A DNA stretch of 37,203 nt from an uncultured Clostridia bacterium (GCA_947586625.1 CANPXS010000007.1:1-37203); one strand, 5' to 3'; shown: positions 1 through 8,231, counted from the first letter of the stretch. Made by a program: numbers and translations. The notes: generated from the sequence alone by a model not told the origin.

Positions 1-383
1 CCGGCATGAGCAACATAGACCAAATGAGGGACAATCTCTCCTACATGAAAGATTTCAAGCCTTTGGACAGTGCGGAGCAGGCTGCTGTCCGCAAGGCGCA
101 GGAAATTATGACCGGCGTAAAATCCATTCCCTGCACCGCCTGCCGGTACTGCACGGCGGGCTGTCCGAAAAAGATCGCGATTCCTGAAATTTTTGCCGCC
201 CGGAACGGGCAGCTCGTATGGGGGCAGTTGGAGGAAGGCAGACGCCGGTACGCGGAAGCGGTAAAGAACGGGGGCCGCGCCTCCGATTGCATCGCCTGCG
301 GCCAGTGTGAGCGAGCCTGCCCCCAGCAGATCGATGTGATCACAAGGCTGAAAGACTGTTCCGCCCAGTTTGACCGCGTATGA
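1..383 (+). CDS. Aldo/keto reductase with C-terminal 2[4Fe-4S] domain, 3' fragment
   Basis: Only the C-terminal end lies in the window. The frame is open to the left edge, and the first Met (base 6) aligns with an internal position of the next gene: GMSNIDQMRDN here matches GMSDIEQMKEN there. That Met is therefore not the start. The visible part holds two ferredoxin-type cysteine groups, CTACRYCTAGCP and CIACGQCERACP, expected to bind two [4Fe-4S] clusters. In this family the missing N-terminal part is an NAD(P)H-dependent TIM barrel, so the enzyme probably passes electrons between a carbonyl or other small substrate and an iron-sulfur partner in the cytoplasm. The substrate is unknown. The stop codon is 12 bases before the next start and overlaps its Shine-Dalgarno, which suggests one operon. 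The family call is firm; the physiological role is not. Confidence 0.85.
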   Translation, partial: GMSNIDQMRDNLSYMKDFKPLDSAEQAAVRKAQEIMTGVKSIPCTACRYCTAGCPKKIAIPEIFAARNGQLVWGQLEEGRRRYAEAVKNGGRASDCIACGQCERACPQQIDVITRLKDCSAQFDRV

Positions 384-395
384 GGAGGCAAACAT

Positions 396-1529
396 ATGAT
401 TTACAAAAGCTTTCAGAATTTGAAATTATCCGCTCTCGGCATGGGCGCCATGCGTCTCCCGGTCATAGACGGAGATGATTCTAGGATCGACGAAGCGGCC
501 GCGAAAGAAATGGTCGCTTACGCCATGGAACATGGCGTGAATTATTACGACACCGCCTGGGGCTACCATGACGGCAATTCGGAACTCGTGATGGGAAGGG
601 CCTTAAAAGGATATCCGAGGGACAGCTTTTTTCTTGCCACCAAATTTCCGGGATATGATCTTTCCAACATGACAAAGGTGGAAGAAATTTTTGAGAAGCA
701 GCTAAAAAAATGCCAAGTTGAGTACTTTGACTTCTATCTGTTCCACAACGTCTGTGAGATGAACGTTGAAGCATATCTGAACGAAAAGTACGGTATCTAT
801 GACTATTTGATGAAACAGAAAGCAAACGGAAGGATCCGCCATCTCGGTTTTTCCGCGCACGGAAGCTATGATGTGATGGAACGCTTCCTTGAAAAATACG
901 GAAAGAGCATGGAATTTTGTCAGATCCAGCTCAATTACTTAGATTGGAGCTTCCAGGACGCCAAAGCAAAGGTGGAGCTTCTGAAAAAATACCACATCCC
1001 GGTTTGGGTGATGGAGCCGCTGCGGGGCGGCCGTTTGGCAAATCTTACATCCGAAGAAGAAGCCCGGTTAAAGGCCATGCGCCCCGACGAGACGATCCCC
1101 GCATGGGCGTTCCGTTTCCTGCAGTCTATACCCGAGGTGACCGTCGTGTTGTCCGGCATGTCCGACATAGAGCAGATGAAAGAAAATATCAAGACTTTCC
1201 AAGAAGAAAAACCCCTTTCCGAGGAAGAAAAGAAAAATCTTTTGGCTATGGCAGATGAAATGGTGCGGAAGATCGTCCTGCCCTGCACCGCTTGTCATTA
1301 CTGCTTGAGTCACTGTCCGCAGAGACTGGATATTCCGACCTTGCTGGCTTTCTACAATGAGCACTGCTTCACGGGCGGCGGATTTATCGCGCCGATGGCA
1401 CTTTCATCGTATCCGAACGACAAGCTGCCAAGCGCATGTTTAGGCTGCAGGAGCTGCGAAGCCGTCTGCCCGCAGCAGATCAAGGTTTCCGAAGCCATGG
1501 CTGATTTTGCAGAAAAATTGAACATGTAA
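396..1529 (+). CDS. Aldo/keto reductase with C-terminal 2[4Fe-4S] ferredoxin domain
   Basis: This 377-residue cytoplasmic oxidoreductase has a TIM-barrel aldo/keto reductase domain (about 1-280). The family tetrad is visible as Asp52 (YDTA), Tyr57, Lys83 (ATKF) and His117 (FHN). A ferredoxin-like tail follows, with Cys297/300/303/307 (CTACHYCLSHCP) and Cys348/351/354/358 (CLGCRSCEAVCP), enough for two [4Fe-4S] clusters. The length is normal for this clostridial family. The ATG follows AGGAGG at good spacing, directly after the stop of the upstream paralogue. The two tandem copies are probably duplicates or partners with different substrates. Known: AKR folds use NAD(P)H; the Fe-S tail suggests exchange with ferredoxin. 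Inferred: co-transcription with the upstream copy. The substrate cannot be read from the sequence. Confidence 0.9.
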   Translation: MIYKSFQNLKLSALGMGAMRLPVIDGDDSRIDEAAAKEMVAYAMEHGVNYYDTAWGYHDGNSELVMGRALKGYPRDSFFLATKFPGYDLSNMTKVEEIFEKQLKKCQVEYFDFYLFHNVCEMNVEAYLNEKYGIYDYLMKQKANGRIRHLGFSAHGSYDVMERFLEKYGKSMEFCQIQLNYLDWSFQDAKAKVELLKKYHIPVWVMEPLRGGRLANLTSEEEARLKAMRPDETIPAWAFRFLQSIPEVTVVLSGMSDIEQMKENIKTFQEEKPLSEEEKKNLLAMADEMVRKIVLPCTACHYCLSHCPQRLDIPTLLAFYNEHCFTGGGFIAPMALSSYPNDKLPSACLGCRSCEAVCPQQIKVSEAMADFAEKLNM

Positions 1530-1654
1530 AACTATGACGGAACATGCGAAGGTGTCTTATGAAAATTCGATAAAGAGCAACGTTTCCATATTTCAAATAC
1601 TCGCAAATGGCGTATGACCTCGGCAAAAAATTATAAAAGCAAGGAGGCTCAAGT

Positions 1655-2620
1655 ATGAGAAAACGGTTTTTGCCTTTTTTCCTCACATTCCCGTTGCTGT
1701 TAATGGTATTCACAGGTTGCAGTTCACAAAATGAACCGACAACAGGCAGTTTCGGAAATCAGGATCAAACATCGTACAATGTAAATCCGTCCGGCGGGGT
1801 TTCCGATAAAAGCGGCAGTTCAACTGACAACGGAAATGACAGCACGGACAGCAGCGGAGACAACAATACCTCGTCTGATGAGCAAACGGATTCCGATTCG
1901 GACGTCCCGGCCGTCTACATGACGACCGACATTTCACCGGAGGGGCTCATGGCGATCTACAAAGCGCTCGGCTGTACGCCCACCGGCAAAGTCGCCGTCA
2001 AGCTGTCGACCGGCGAACCTCCTGCGAGCAATTATCTGCGTCCCGAGCTTATTAAAGATTTAGTACAGTCGATAGGCGGCACGATCGTTGAGTGCAACAC
2101 CGCCTACGGCGGTTCCCGCTCCGGAACGGCGATGCATTATCAGGTGGCGAAGGATCACGGTTTCACAGATATCGCGAATTTTCAAATTCTCGATGAGAAC
2201 GGCTCCATGACACTCACGGTGAATGGCGGCTCCGTCCTGAAGGAAAACTATGTCGGCGCTGCGTTCGGCGATTACGATTCTTACGTTGTCCTCTCCCATT
2301 TCAAGGGACATTCGATGGCAGGCTACGGCGGCGCGATCAAGAATATCTCGATAGGGCTTGCGTCAAGCGAGGGAAAGGCGTGGATCCACAGCGGCGGCAC
2401 CGACGGCTCCGTTCCCGTGCGCGTTGATCTGTCGGCTGTCTCCTCCTTCACGGGCGGCAGCGTTCAGGTGTATGAGATCGACTTCGGCAACACGAATAAC
2501 GTCAATACCCGCGACAAGACGTTCGTCTCAATAGCCGACGAGAGCGTCGACATCTCCTCCTCCGTCTTTGACTACACGTTGCCGCGCTATTCGATGAGGG
2601 TCATACGGATACCGAAATAA
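1655..2620 (+). CDS. DUF362-type lipoprotein fused to a glycosidase-like C-terminal tail
   Basis: The 321-residue product starts with a lipoprotein signal (lipobox FTGC, Cys22), then a Ser/Asp/Asn/Gly-rich linker to about residue 85. Residues about 88-249 resemble the DUF362 domain (VAVKLSTGE, SHFKGHSMAGYGGAIKN, IGLASSEGKAWIHSGG). DUF362 normally continues for another 100 or more residues, often toward a 4Fe-4S part. Here it stops near residue 249. The remaining 70 residues read like the final beta-sandwich strands of an alpha-L-arabinofuranosidase-type hydrolase (VQVYEIDFGNTNNVNT and the ending FDYTLPRYSMRVIRI). The gene thus looks chimeric with a junction near base 2401. The start follows AAGGAGG. 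Whether the product folds or functions is unknown. It may be a recombination scar or an assembly join. Confidence 0.75.
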   Translation: MRKRFLPFFLTFPLLLMVFTGCSSQNEPTTGSFGNQDQTSYNVNPSGGVSDKSGSSTDNGNDSTDSSGDNNTSSDEQTDSDSDVPAVYMTTDISPEGLMAIYKALGCTPTGKVAVKLSTGEPPASNYLRPELIKDLVQSIGGTIVECNTAYGGSRSGTAMHYQVAKDHGFTDIANFQILDENGSMTLTVNGGSVLKENYVGAAFGDYDSYVVLSHFKGHSMAGYGGAIKNISIGLASSEGKAWIHSGGTDGSVPVRVDLSAVSSFTGGSVQVYEIDFGNTNNVNTRDKTFVSIADESVDISSSVFDYTLPRYSMRVIRIPK

Positions 2621-2693
2621 GCGGCGCAAAAGTAGGCGAGGAGAGTCTGTAAAGTATCCCTGACGGATAAATAATAAACATTCATAGTCAAGA

Positions 2694-2811
2694 CCACCGG
2701 TTCAACCGGTGGCTTGCACTGCCCCTATAAGGGGCTATTACCGGCTTAGCCCCTATAAGGGGCACTGAATCTCTATTATAGCATCACACGCGCTGCTACC
2801 CGTAAACGGGT
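2694..2811. repeat. Cluster of palindromes, possible IS200/IS605-type end remnant
   Basis: Four short hairpins lie within 120 bases: CCACCGGTT/AACCGGTGG (2694-2712), two identical 15-base palindromes GCCCCTATAAGGGGC (2721-2735 and 2749-2763), and ACCCG/CGGGT (2798-2811). Subterminal hairpins like these mark ends of IS200/IS605 elements and their short derivatives. No transposase or TnpB reading frame is present, so at most this is a remnant or a non-autonomous copy. The rest of 2621-3050 has no gene I can support. Confidence 0.4.
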
Positions 2812-2952
2812 TATTAACTGTTTTACCATTATTAAGCGTTAATCGTTTTCTTCACATACTGCGATTTGGCTTGCATCAAGCTTGCCATTTTATTCCTGCT
2901 CTGCTCTTCTATCACTCCCCCGGTATAACCCGGGGATTTTCTTGACTACATA

Positions 2953-2989
2953 AAAAAGACACGATATCCAACCGATATCGTGTCTTTTT
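2953..2989 (-). terminator. Rho-independent terminator of the XRE/membrane-peptide pair
   Basis: Perfect 16-bp arms (2953-2968 and 2974-2989) around a 5-base loop, with A and T tracts at the two ends. It is downstream of the minus-strand gene ending at 3051 and could also stop plus-strand transcripts. Confidence 0.75.
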
Positions 2990-3050
2990 ATTGACAAAAC
3001 TTCTTTATTCTGCGTTCGCCGAGTGTTATCCGATAGGGCAGATACCCCTT

Positions 3051-3227
3051 TTATTCTTTCTTCCTGTTTGCGATGCAGTTTATTACAAATGCGATCGTAC
3101 TGCACATAACTCCCGCGCTCAATAAAATTTGATTTTTCCCGTCCTGAAAAATACAAAGAGCCAAGCAAATCAAACCGACCAGCGCAAATGCAACGCCACA
3201 AAATAACAGAATCCTCTTTTTGCTCAT
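3051..3227 (-). CDS. Small hydrophobic membrane peptide (58 aa) coupled to XRE regulator
   Basis: This short gene encodes 58 residues: a basic start (MSKKR), a hydrophobic segment (about 6-27), a short polar turn (FQDGKN), a second hydrophobic segment (about 33-52) and a basic end (ANRKKE). It is probably a two-helix membrane protein with both ends inside the cell. Its ATG directly follows the TAA of the upstream regulator (TAAATG), so translation is likely coupled. A purine-rich GGAGGGGTAAGGGG stretch precedes it. A strong terminator follows. No homologous family is recognised. The position suggests a partner of, or a substrate sensed by, the membrane-anchored regulator, but that is inference. 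Confidence 0.65.
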   Translation of the reverse strand: MSKKRILLFCGVAFALVGLICLALCIFQDGKNQILLSAGVMCSTIAFVINCIANRKKE

Positions 3228-3701
3228 TTATAACCCCTTACCCCTCCGACATTTTGACCGTATAATAAGTATGATTCCCAGCAGCATAAGGAGAAAAGAA
3301 ATGCCGAATGTGAAACCGGAAATCATCTCTTGAATATCGGTCCCGCCGATCAACCGTGAAAAGATAATAAAAACTATTCCGAAAAGGGATACGACAATGC
3401 CGATAAGCATCAGCTTCTTATTTTTAAGCTCCTGCGCTTCTTTCATCATTTTCAGTATCTGTTGACTGTCGTATGTACGGATAATGTTTTCATCTTCTTT
3501 TCCGTCAAACAATTCCGCTAACGTAATATTTAATTCCCGACACAGCGACTCGATGATCGAGTAATCGGGCATACACTTCCCCGTTTCCCATTTTGAAACC
3601 GTTTTATTGGAAACTCCAAGCCGTTCGGCAAGCTGTTCCTGCGTAAAATTTTGTTCTTTCCGCTTTTTTAATATAAATTTACCTATTGCGATCTGATCCA
3701 T
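3228..3701 (-). CDS. XRE-family transcriptional regulator with two C-terminal TM helices
   Basis: The 157-residue protein has an N-terminal HTH_3/XRE domain (about 8-62; FTQEQLAERLGVSNKTVSKWE is the helix-turn-helix). A charged linker (about 65-93) and two hydrophobic helices (about 95-115 and 125-148) follow, then a basic tail. DNA-binding regulators of this kind in Firmicutes are tethered to the membrane and often control their own operon. The ATG has GGAGGG upstream. The next gene starts immediately after its stop. A 17-bp inverted repeat (3728-3779) overlaps the probable promoter and is a candidate operator. The gene is clearly more AT-rich than those from 3.8 kb onward, in line with transfer or a different source. 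Confidence 0.85.
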   Translation of the reverse strand: MDQIAIGKFILKKRKEQNFTQEQLAERLGVSNKTVSKWETGKCMPDYSIIESLCRELNITLAELFDGKEDENIIRTYDSQQILKMMKEAQELKNKKLMLIGIVVSLFGIVFIIFSRLIGGTDIQEMISGFTFGISFLLMLLGIILIIRSKCRRGKGL

Positions 3702-3727
3702 ATCCTGCCCTCCGGAGCATTTTTAGT

Positions 3728-3779
3728 ATTAAGGCAGTACCGCATGATTCCGACGTGCACTGTGCGGTACTGCCTTAAT
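3728..3779. repeat. 17-bp perfect inverted repeat upstream of XRE gene
   Basis: The arms at 3728-3744 and 3763-3779 (ATTAAGGCAGTACCGCA and its complement) match perfectly around an 18-base loop. It lies 27 bases upstream of the XRE start and 79 bases past the stop of the GH43 lipoprotein gene. It could be an operator, a terminator for the GH43 gene, or a small mobile repeat. It sits close to the apparent composition boundary. Confidence 0.6.
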
Positions 3780-3857
3780 TTATACATTTATATTCTGAAA
3801 ACAACACCCCTTATAAGGCGAATACGGGCGGAATCAGCATTTTTCCGTCATCGGCGA

Positions 3858-6593
3858 TCACTTCTCCGCACCGTACACTCTGAACTCATACACCGTCGGC
3901 GTGTACCACGTAAGCGCCTCGCCGTATACGCTCGTCGCGTCCCAGCTCGAATCCTTCCATCTGCGCGCTTCCAGCACCTCCAATTTCAGGTATCTGTACG
4001 AGCCGTCCGTCACTATCGAGATGAATCCGAGCGTCTTTGTCACCTTAGTGCTGCCAAGGTCGGTGGCGTCCTCGATCATATCCCAGTTTTCGCCGTCCGT
4101 GCTGCCGTACAGCTTATAGCGGTAGAAGCCTTCGGAGCCCTTGTACAGCATAAGCGACGCCTGAATGTTCGTGACATTGCATTCGCGACCGAGGTCGATC
4201 TCGACCGTGAACGGCCACTTATTGCTGCCCGCCACATAAGCGGTGTTGTAGTCGCCGTCTACCATGTTCTCCGGCGCGCCGTCGTCGGACGCCGGCACCG
4301 TTGCCGTCGCTTTCGCATCCTGCGACAAGAGCTTGCCGTACGTCACCGGTATCATGTCTCCCGTCTCGGAATTGTAGAGGATCTCGGGATAGTAATCGTA
4401 GTACGCATATCCGTTCGAGAACACGATCGGCGCGAGCATCGTATCGCTCTTGATTATTCCCTGCGCGGGACCCCAGCGGTACGCGTGCATTATGTAGTGC
4501 GCGTCCTCGCCGTCGCCTATCTTGAGTATCCAGCTCGACTGCGAGCCGAACGTCGACGAGTTGCCTATCGTGCGAAGCTCGCTCCATCCCTCCTTGATGT
4601 TGTCGGAGACGGCGTATGCGCCCTGCGTCGGCGCCCAGCCCGCCGTCTGCGAAACGAAGAAGTAGTAGAGCCCGTCTATTTTGACTATGTTCGGCATCTC
4701 GCGGTACATCTCGGGGAACAGACGCGCCGTCACCTCGACGATGTCGGAGTAATCCTCGCTGAATTTGAACACGTACGTCGTCGCGTTCGCGCCGCTGTCG
4801 ACGCCGGGCTTGTTCGCCGCCGCGAGCAGATATGCCGTATCGTCGTCGTCGACGAATATCGACATATCGCGCACCTCAACGCCGAGCGGGTTCCATATGT
4901 TGCACACCTTGAACTCTCCCCCGGGCGTACCCGTCACGAGGAACAGCTTGCCGTCCGCGTATCCGTTCGGCTTTTCCCAGTGCGCGGCTATTACGACCTT
5001 ATTCTGCGATTTCACATACACTGTCTTGACGCTCTCGATTTTGCAGCTCGCCATCAGACTGTGCGCCGACGAGTCGAGCACCACTCTCGATGAATTAAAG
5101 TTGTAGCCGTCGTCCGAGCTGCGCTCGACGACGCTCGCCTGACCGTTCTGCACGTTGACCGAGTAACTGTAATACTTGCTGCCGTCGTACATCTCGCTCT
5201 GCGTATGCAGGTTCGTGCCTGTTTGATTGTTTATCGTGTATAGCTCGCCATCGGGCAGCTTGCGGCACGTCGCCGTCACCGCTTCGCTCTTTATCGTCGT
5301 CTTGCCGTATACGAGCCCGATGCTGTATTCGTGATCGCCGAGCGCGACGCCGTAGTCCTGCCACGACGTGCCCGTGCATGTCGCGACGAGCTCGCCGTCG
5401 CGGTAAACGTCGTACTTGTCGGCTTCAAGCTCCGAACCCCAGTTGAGCGCGACGCAGTTGACGTCGCCCACCTTCGTCGTTCTGCCGCTGACGTCTCCCA
5501 TAGCGAACGGGAGCGCCGCTATCGGCAGCGTCGTGTCGTGCTCCATCGCGTAAACGCGTATCTCGGCGAGATTGCACGCGCCCGCCTTTTCAAACACTAT
5601 ATCCGTGTAGTTTCCCGTCGTCGCCATCTCACCGTAGATGAGGAATTCCGACATGCGCGCCGTCGGCGCTTCCGTGATCTCCGCGATGAGATCGCGGCTG
5701 CCGTCCGGCTTTACGCCGTAGAATTTACCTCCCACCGACGACGAGTCGCTTATAAACGCGACGCATCCGACCGTGTACGTGCCGCCGAGCGACACCTTTG
5801 CCTCGCTCGTGCTCGACGCAAGCGTCGACGGGTTGTTGTCTACGAGCGCCGCGTCGCTCGACGTGACCGCCAGCTTCGTCATGCCGCGGTCCTCTGGGAT
5901 AAGCTTGAAGTCCTCGTATGACCCGTCGGCGTATGATTCGCGCTCGGGCTCGATTATCACGTCAGTCGGTATGTTGACCGCCGAATATATCTCCATCTCG
6001 GCGATATTCGCACAGTCGCGCGTATTTTCATACTTGATATAGCGAAACGCGGCTACGTTGTCGAATTTCGTATAGTCTACGGTCGTTTTGCGCCTCGGAG
6101 CCGTTTTGATGTCATATATCTGCGTCCATACGACGCCGTCGACGGAGCCGTAAAACGTCCCGTTGAGTCTGCCCTCGTACCCGTCTCCGCGAGGCGTGAA
6201 TCCGAGCTTGCCGACGAGCACGCGCTCGCCGAGGTCGACCTTTATCCATCCGTTCTCGATGCCGTCAAAGAACGTCGACGCGTTGCCGTCGAACGCGTTC
6301 GCCGCCACGTCGGAGCCGTTGTTCCACGGCGTCGACGACGTTATCATGTCGGCGGTGACGTTTATCTTCTTATATGCGGCGTCGCCGTTAGGCTCCGGGA
6401 ACTCCATCGGCTCGGGGACCGTCGCCTCGGGCCATGCGGGAGCCTCGGACAGTACGTTTACATTTGTATCTTCGGGCATGCCCGACGTATCGCCGCCGGA
6501 GCCGGTTCCCGTGTCATTTCCGTCTCCGGGGCCGCACGCAAAAAGCGACAGCACCGTAACTGCCGCAAGCAGCGCAGCGATAAGTTTTTTCAT
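3858..6593 (-). CDS. Secreted GH43-like lipoprotein with discoidin (F5/8 C) domains
   Basis: This 911-residue cell-surface protein has a lipobox at Cys20 (LFAC) and a Gly/Asp/Thr-rich linker. Residues about 75-205 form a discoidin domain (DGNASTFFDG, IKVDLG, FRYIKYE). A second discoidin-like part follows (about 215-350, EIRVYAME), then a fibronectin-III-like segment (about 370-450, VALNWG and YDVYRDG). A five-bladed propeller of GH43 type spans about 455-750 (VRDMSIFVDDD, YREMPNIVKIDG). A C-terminal discoidin domain ends the protein (about 765-911, ENMVDGDYNTAY). The propeller most resembles galactan-type GH43 members, with the Glu of REMPN as likely acid. It probably cleaves terminal pentose or galactose units of plant polysaccharide outside the cell. 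Substrate assignment is tentative. It has its own promoter and no operon partner. Confidence 0.8.
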   Translation of the reverse strand: MKKLIAALLAAVTVLSLFACGPGDGNDTGTGSGGDTSGMPEDTNVNVLSEAPAWPEATVPEPMEFPEPNGDAAYKKINVTADMITSSTPWNNGSDVAANAFDGNASTFFDGIENGWIKVDLGERVLVGKLGFTPRGDGYEGRLNGTFYGSVDGVVWTQIYDIKTAPRRKTTVDYTKFDNVAAFRYIKYENTRDCANIAEMEIYSAVNIPTDVIIEPERESYADGSYEDFKLIPEDRGMTKLAVTSSDAALVDNNPSTLASSTSEAKVSLGGTYTVGCVAFISDSSSVGGKFYGVKPDGSRDLIAEITEAPTARMSEFLIYGEMATTGNYTDIVFEKAGACNLAEIRVYAMEHDTTLPIAALPFAMGDVSGRTTKVGDVNCVALNWGSELEADKYDVYRDGELVATCTGTSWQDYGVALGDHEYSIGLVYGKTTIKSEAVTATCRKLPDGELYTINNQTGTNLHTQSEMYDGSKYYSYSVNVQNGQASVVERSSDDGYNFNSSRVVLDSSAHSLMASCKIESVKTVYVKSQNKVVIAAHWEKPNGYADGKLFLVTGTPGGEFKVCNIWNPLGVEVRDMSIFVDDDDTAYLLAAANKPGVDSGANATTYVFKFSEDYSDIVEVTARLFPEMYREMPNIVKIDGLYYFFVSQTAGWAPTQGAYAVSDNIKEGWSELRTIGNSSTFGSQSSWILKIGDGEDAHYIMHAYRWGPAQGIIKSDTMLAPIVFSNGYAYYDYYPEILYNSETGDMIPVTYGKLLSQDAKATATVPASDDGAPENMVDGDYNTAYVAGSNKWPFTVEIDLGRECNVTNIQASLMLYKGSEGFYRYKLYGSTDGENWDMIEDATDLGSTKVTKTLGFISIVTDGSYRYLKLEVLEARRWKDSSWDATSVYGEALTWYTPTVYEFRVYGAEK

Positions 6594-6631
6594 CTAATTA
6601 TACCTCGCTTTTGTGAGCATTTTCTACAATA

Positions 6632-6661
6632 AATATACCACCGCCGCGCGCGTTTTGTCAA
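6632..6661 (-). promoter_or_regulatory. Promoter of GH43/discoidin lipoprotein
   Basis: On the minus strand TTGACA (6656-6661) and TATATT (6632-6637) are 18 bases apart, about 40 bases before the ATG. GAGG lies about 10 bases before the start. Confidence 0.65.
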
Positions 6662-6691
6662 CCGTATTTTAACGTGAGTGCGCATAACGCA

Positions 6692-6720
6692 TTGCAAACG
6701 GTGTCGGATTGTGCTATACT
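6692..6720 (+). promoter_or_regulatory. Promoter of MATE exporter gene
   Basis: TTGCAA (6692-6697) and TATACT (6715-6720) with a 17-base spacer. The leader is about 35 bases. GAGGA (6746-6750) is 12 bases before the ATG. Confidence 0.6.
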
Positions 6721-6762
6721 TGACTTTGTTCGATATATCGTAATTGAGGATGTTTTCTAAAG

Positions 6763-8205
6763 ATGACACATCTGTTGCACATGCCGCATCTGCACCCGCA
6801 TCACATGCATCATGAGCACCACCGAAAATCGACCGAAATGGACATGACGGTCGGCAGCATCCCTTCGCTGCTCATACGCTTCGCGATACCGATGCTGATA
6901 GGCAACCTGTTCCAGCAGCTCTACAACACCGTCGACTCATGGGTCGTCGGCAACTACGTCAGCCAGTCCGCGTTCGCCGCCGTCGGAAGTGTCGGCCCGA
7001 TACTGAATACCGCGATCGGCTTCTTCTCGGGATTTGCCACGGGCGCGGGCGTCGTTATCGGTCAATATGCCGGCGCAAAGGACGACAAGCGTCTCTCCGA
7101 CACTGTACAGACGACGATGCTCGTCTCGCTCATACTCTGCGTCGTTTTCACCGTCGTCTGCTCATTATCGGTACCGTTCATGGTGTCGCTGATGGACACG
7201 CCCCCCTCCGTCGTGCCCGACGCCGTCGCGTACCTTTCCATCTACTTCTACGGCATGGCGGGACTGATGCTCTATAACATCGGCTCCGGCATACTGCGCG
7301 CGATCGGCAACTCGTTCTTCCCTCTTATCGCGCTGATAATATCCGCGCTCGCGAATATAGTGTTCGACCTTTGGTTCGTCCTCGGTTTCCACATGGGCGC
7401 CGACGGCGTCGCGCTCGCGACAGTTATAGCTCAGGCGCTGTCCGCGATATTCATACTCGCGATACTCACATTCGTCAAGACCTCGTACCGGATCGAATGG
7501 TTCCATCTGCGCATTGACCGCGCGATACTGTTCCGCATAATCAAAATAAGCATACCGACCGCGCTCCAGCTCGCTATAACGGCGTTTTCAAACGTGTTCG
7601 TTCAGTCATACATAAACGCTTTCGACCAGGACGCAATGGCGGGGTGGACCGCGTACAACAAAATAGACGCGTTCGCGATGCTGCCTATGCAGTCGATATC
7701 ACTCGCCGTCACGACGTTCGTCGCACAGAATTACGGCGCAGGTCAGCCGAAGCGTTCGCGTCAGGGCGCGAGGGTCGGCATACTGATCTCGACCGTCATC
7801 ACCGTCGTGCTCGTGATACCGATAATGATATTCGCGCCGCAGCTCGTCGTGTTCCTCAGCAGCGAAGGCACCGACCTCTACGTCACATACGGCTCGATGT
7901 TCCTGCGCTGGATATCGCCGTTCTATGTGCTCTGCATAATCAATCAGATACTCGCTGGCGTTCTTCGCGGAGCCGGAGACTCGCAGGCGCCGATGCTCAT
8001 AATGCTCGGCTCGTTCGTCGCGTTCCGTCAGATATATCTGTTTACGCTTACGCGTCTGACGGACTCCGTCATGGTCATCACATTCGCATATCCGGCGGGC
8101 TGGCTCGTCTGCTCGCTCGCGATGCTCATATACTACATCTTCGCGCCGTGGGAAAAGAAATACCTTGGCGCCGTAACGTGTACGCCCGTAAAGGAAGGTC
8201 AATGA
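6763..8205 (+). CDS. MATE-family multidrug/metabolite exporter with His-rich N-terminus
   Basis: The 480-residue inner-membrane antiporter of the MATE family has about 12 hydrophobic helices in two halves, beginning near residue 34 (SIPSLLIRFAIPMLIGNLF). It carries the typical GAGVVIGQYAGAKD loop after the second helix. Proteins of this family export cationic compounds or metabolites in exchange for Na+ or H+. The first 20 residues are unusual, with ten His (3, 6, 9, 11, 13, 14, 16, 17, 19, 20). That looks like a cytoplasmic metal-binding tail. The start at 6763 is preferred because GAGGA precedes it; a shorter start at Met27 or Met29 would remove the His tail and has no visible ribosome site. 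A strong bidirectional terminator follows. The substrate is unknown. Confidence 0.9.
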   Translation: MTHLLHMPHLHPHHMHHEHHRKSTEMDMTVGSIPSLLIRFAIPMLIGNLFQQLYNTVDSWVVGNYVSQSAFAAVGSVGPILNTAIGFFSGFATGAGVVIGQYAGAKDDKRLSDTVQTTMLVSLILCVVFTVVCSLSVPFMVSLMDTPPSVVPDAVAYLSIYFYGMAGLMLYNIGSGILRAIGNSFFPLIALIISALANIVFDLWFVLGFHMGADGVALATVIAQALSAIFILAILTFVKTSYRIEWFHLRIDRAILFRIIKISIPTALQLAITAFSNVFVQSYINAFDQDAMAGWTAYNKIDAFAMLPMQSISLAVTTFVAQNYGAGQPKRSRQGARVGILISTVITVVLVIPIMIFAPQLVVFLSSEGTDLYVTYGSMFLRWISPFYVLCIINQILAGVLRGAGDSQAPMLIMLGSFVAFRQIYLFTLTRLTDSVMVITFAYPAGWLVCSLAMLIYYIFAPWEKKYLGAVTCTPVKEGQ

Positions 8206-8231
8206 TATCCGCGCCGTGCGCGCGCCAACGT

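Noticed and set aside
1534..1617. 27-codon frame between the second AKR gene and the DUF362 lipoprotein
   Set aside because: It has an ATG and a stop but no ribosome site and no recognisable motif. It may be a remnant but cannot be supported.
3744..5093. 449-residue Arg/Val-rich plus-strand frame
   Set aside because: It is antisense to the GH43 lipoprotein, low in complexity and without motifs. It arises from the high-GC codon bias.
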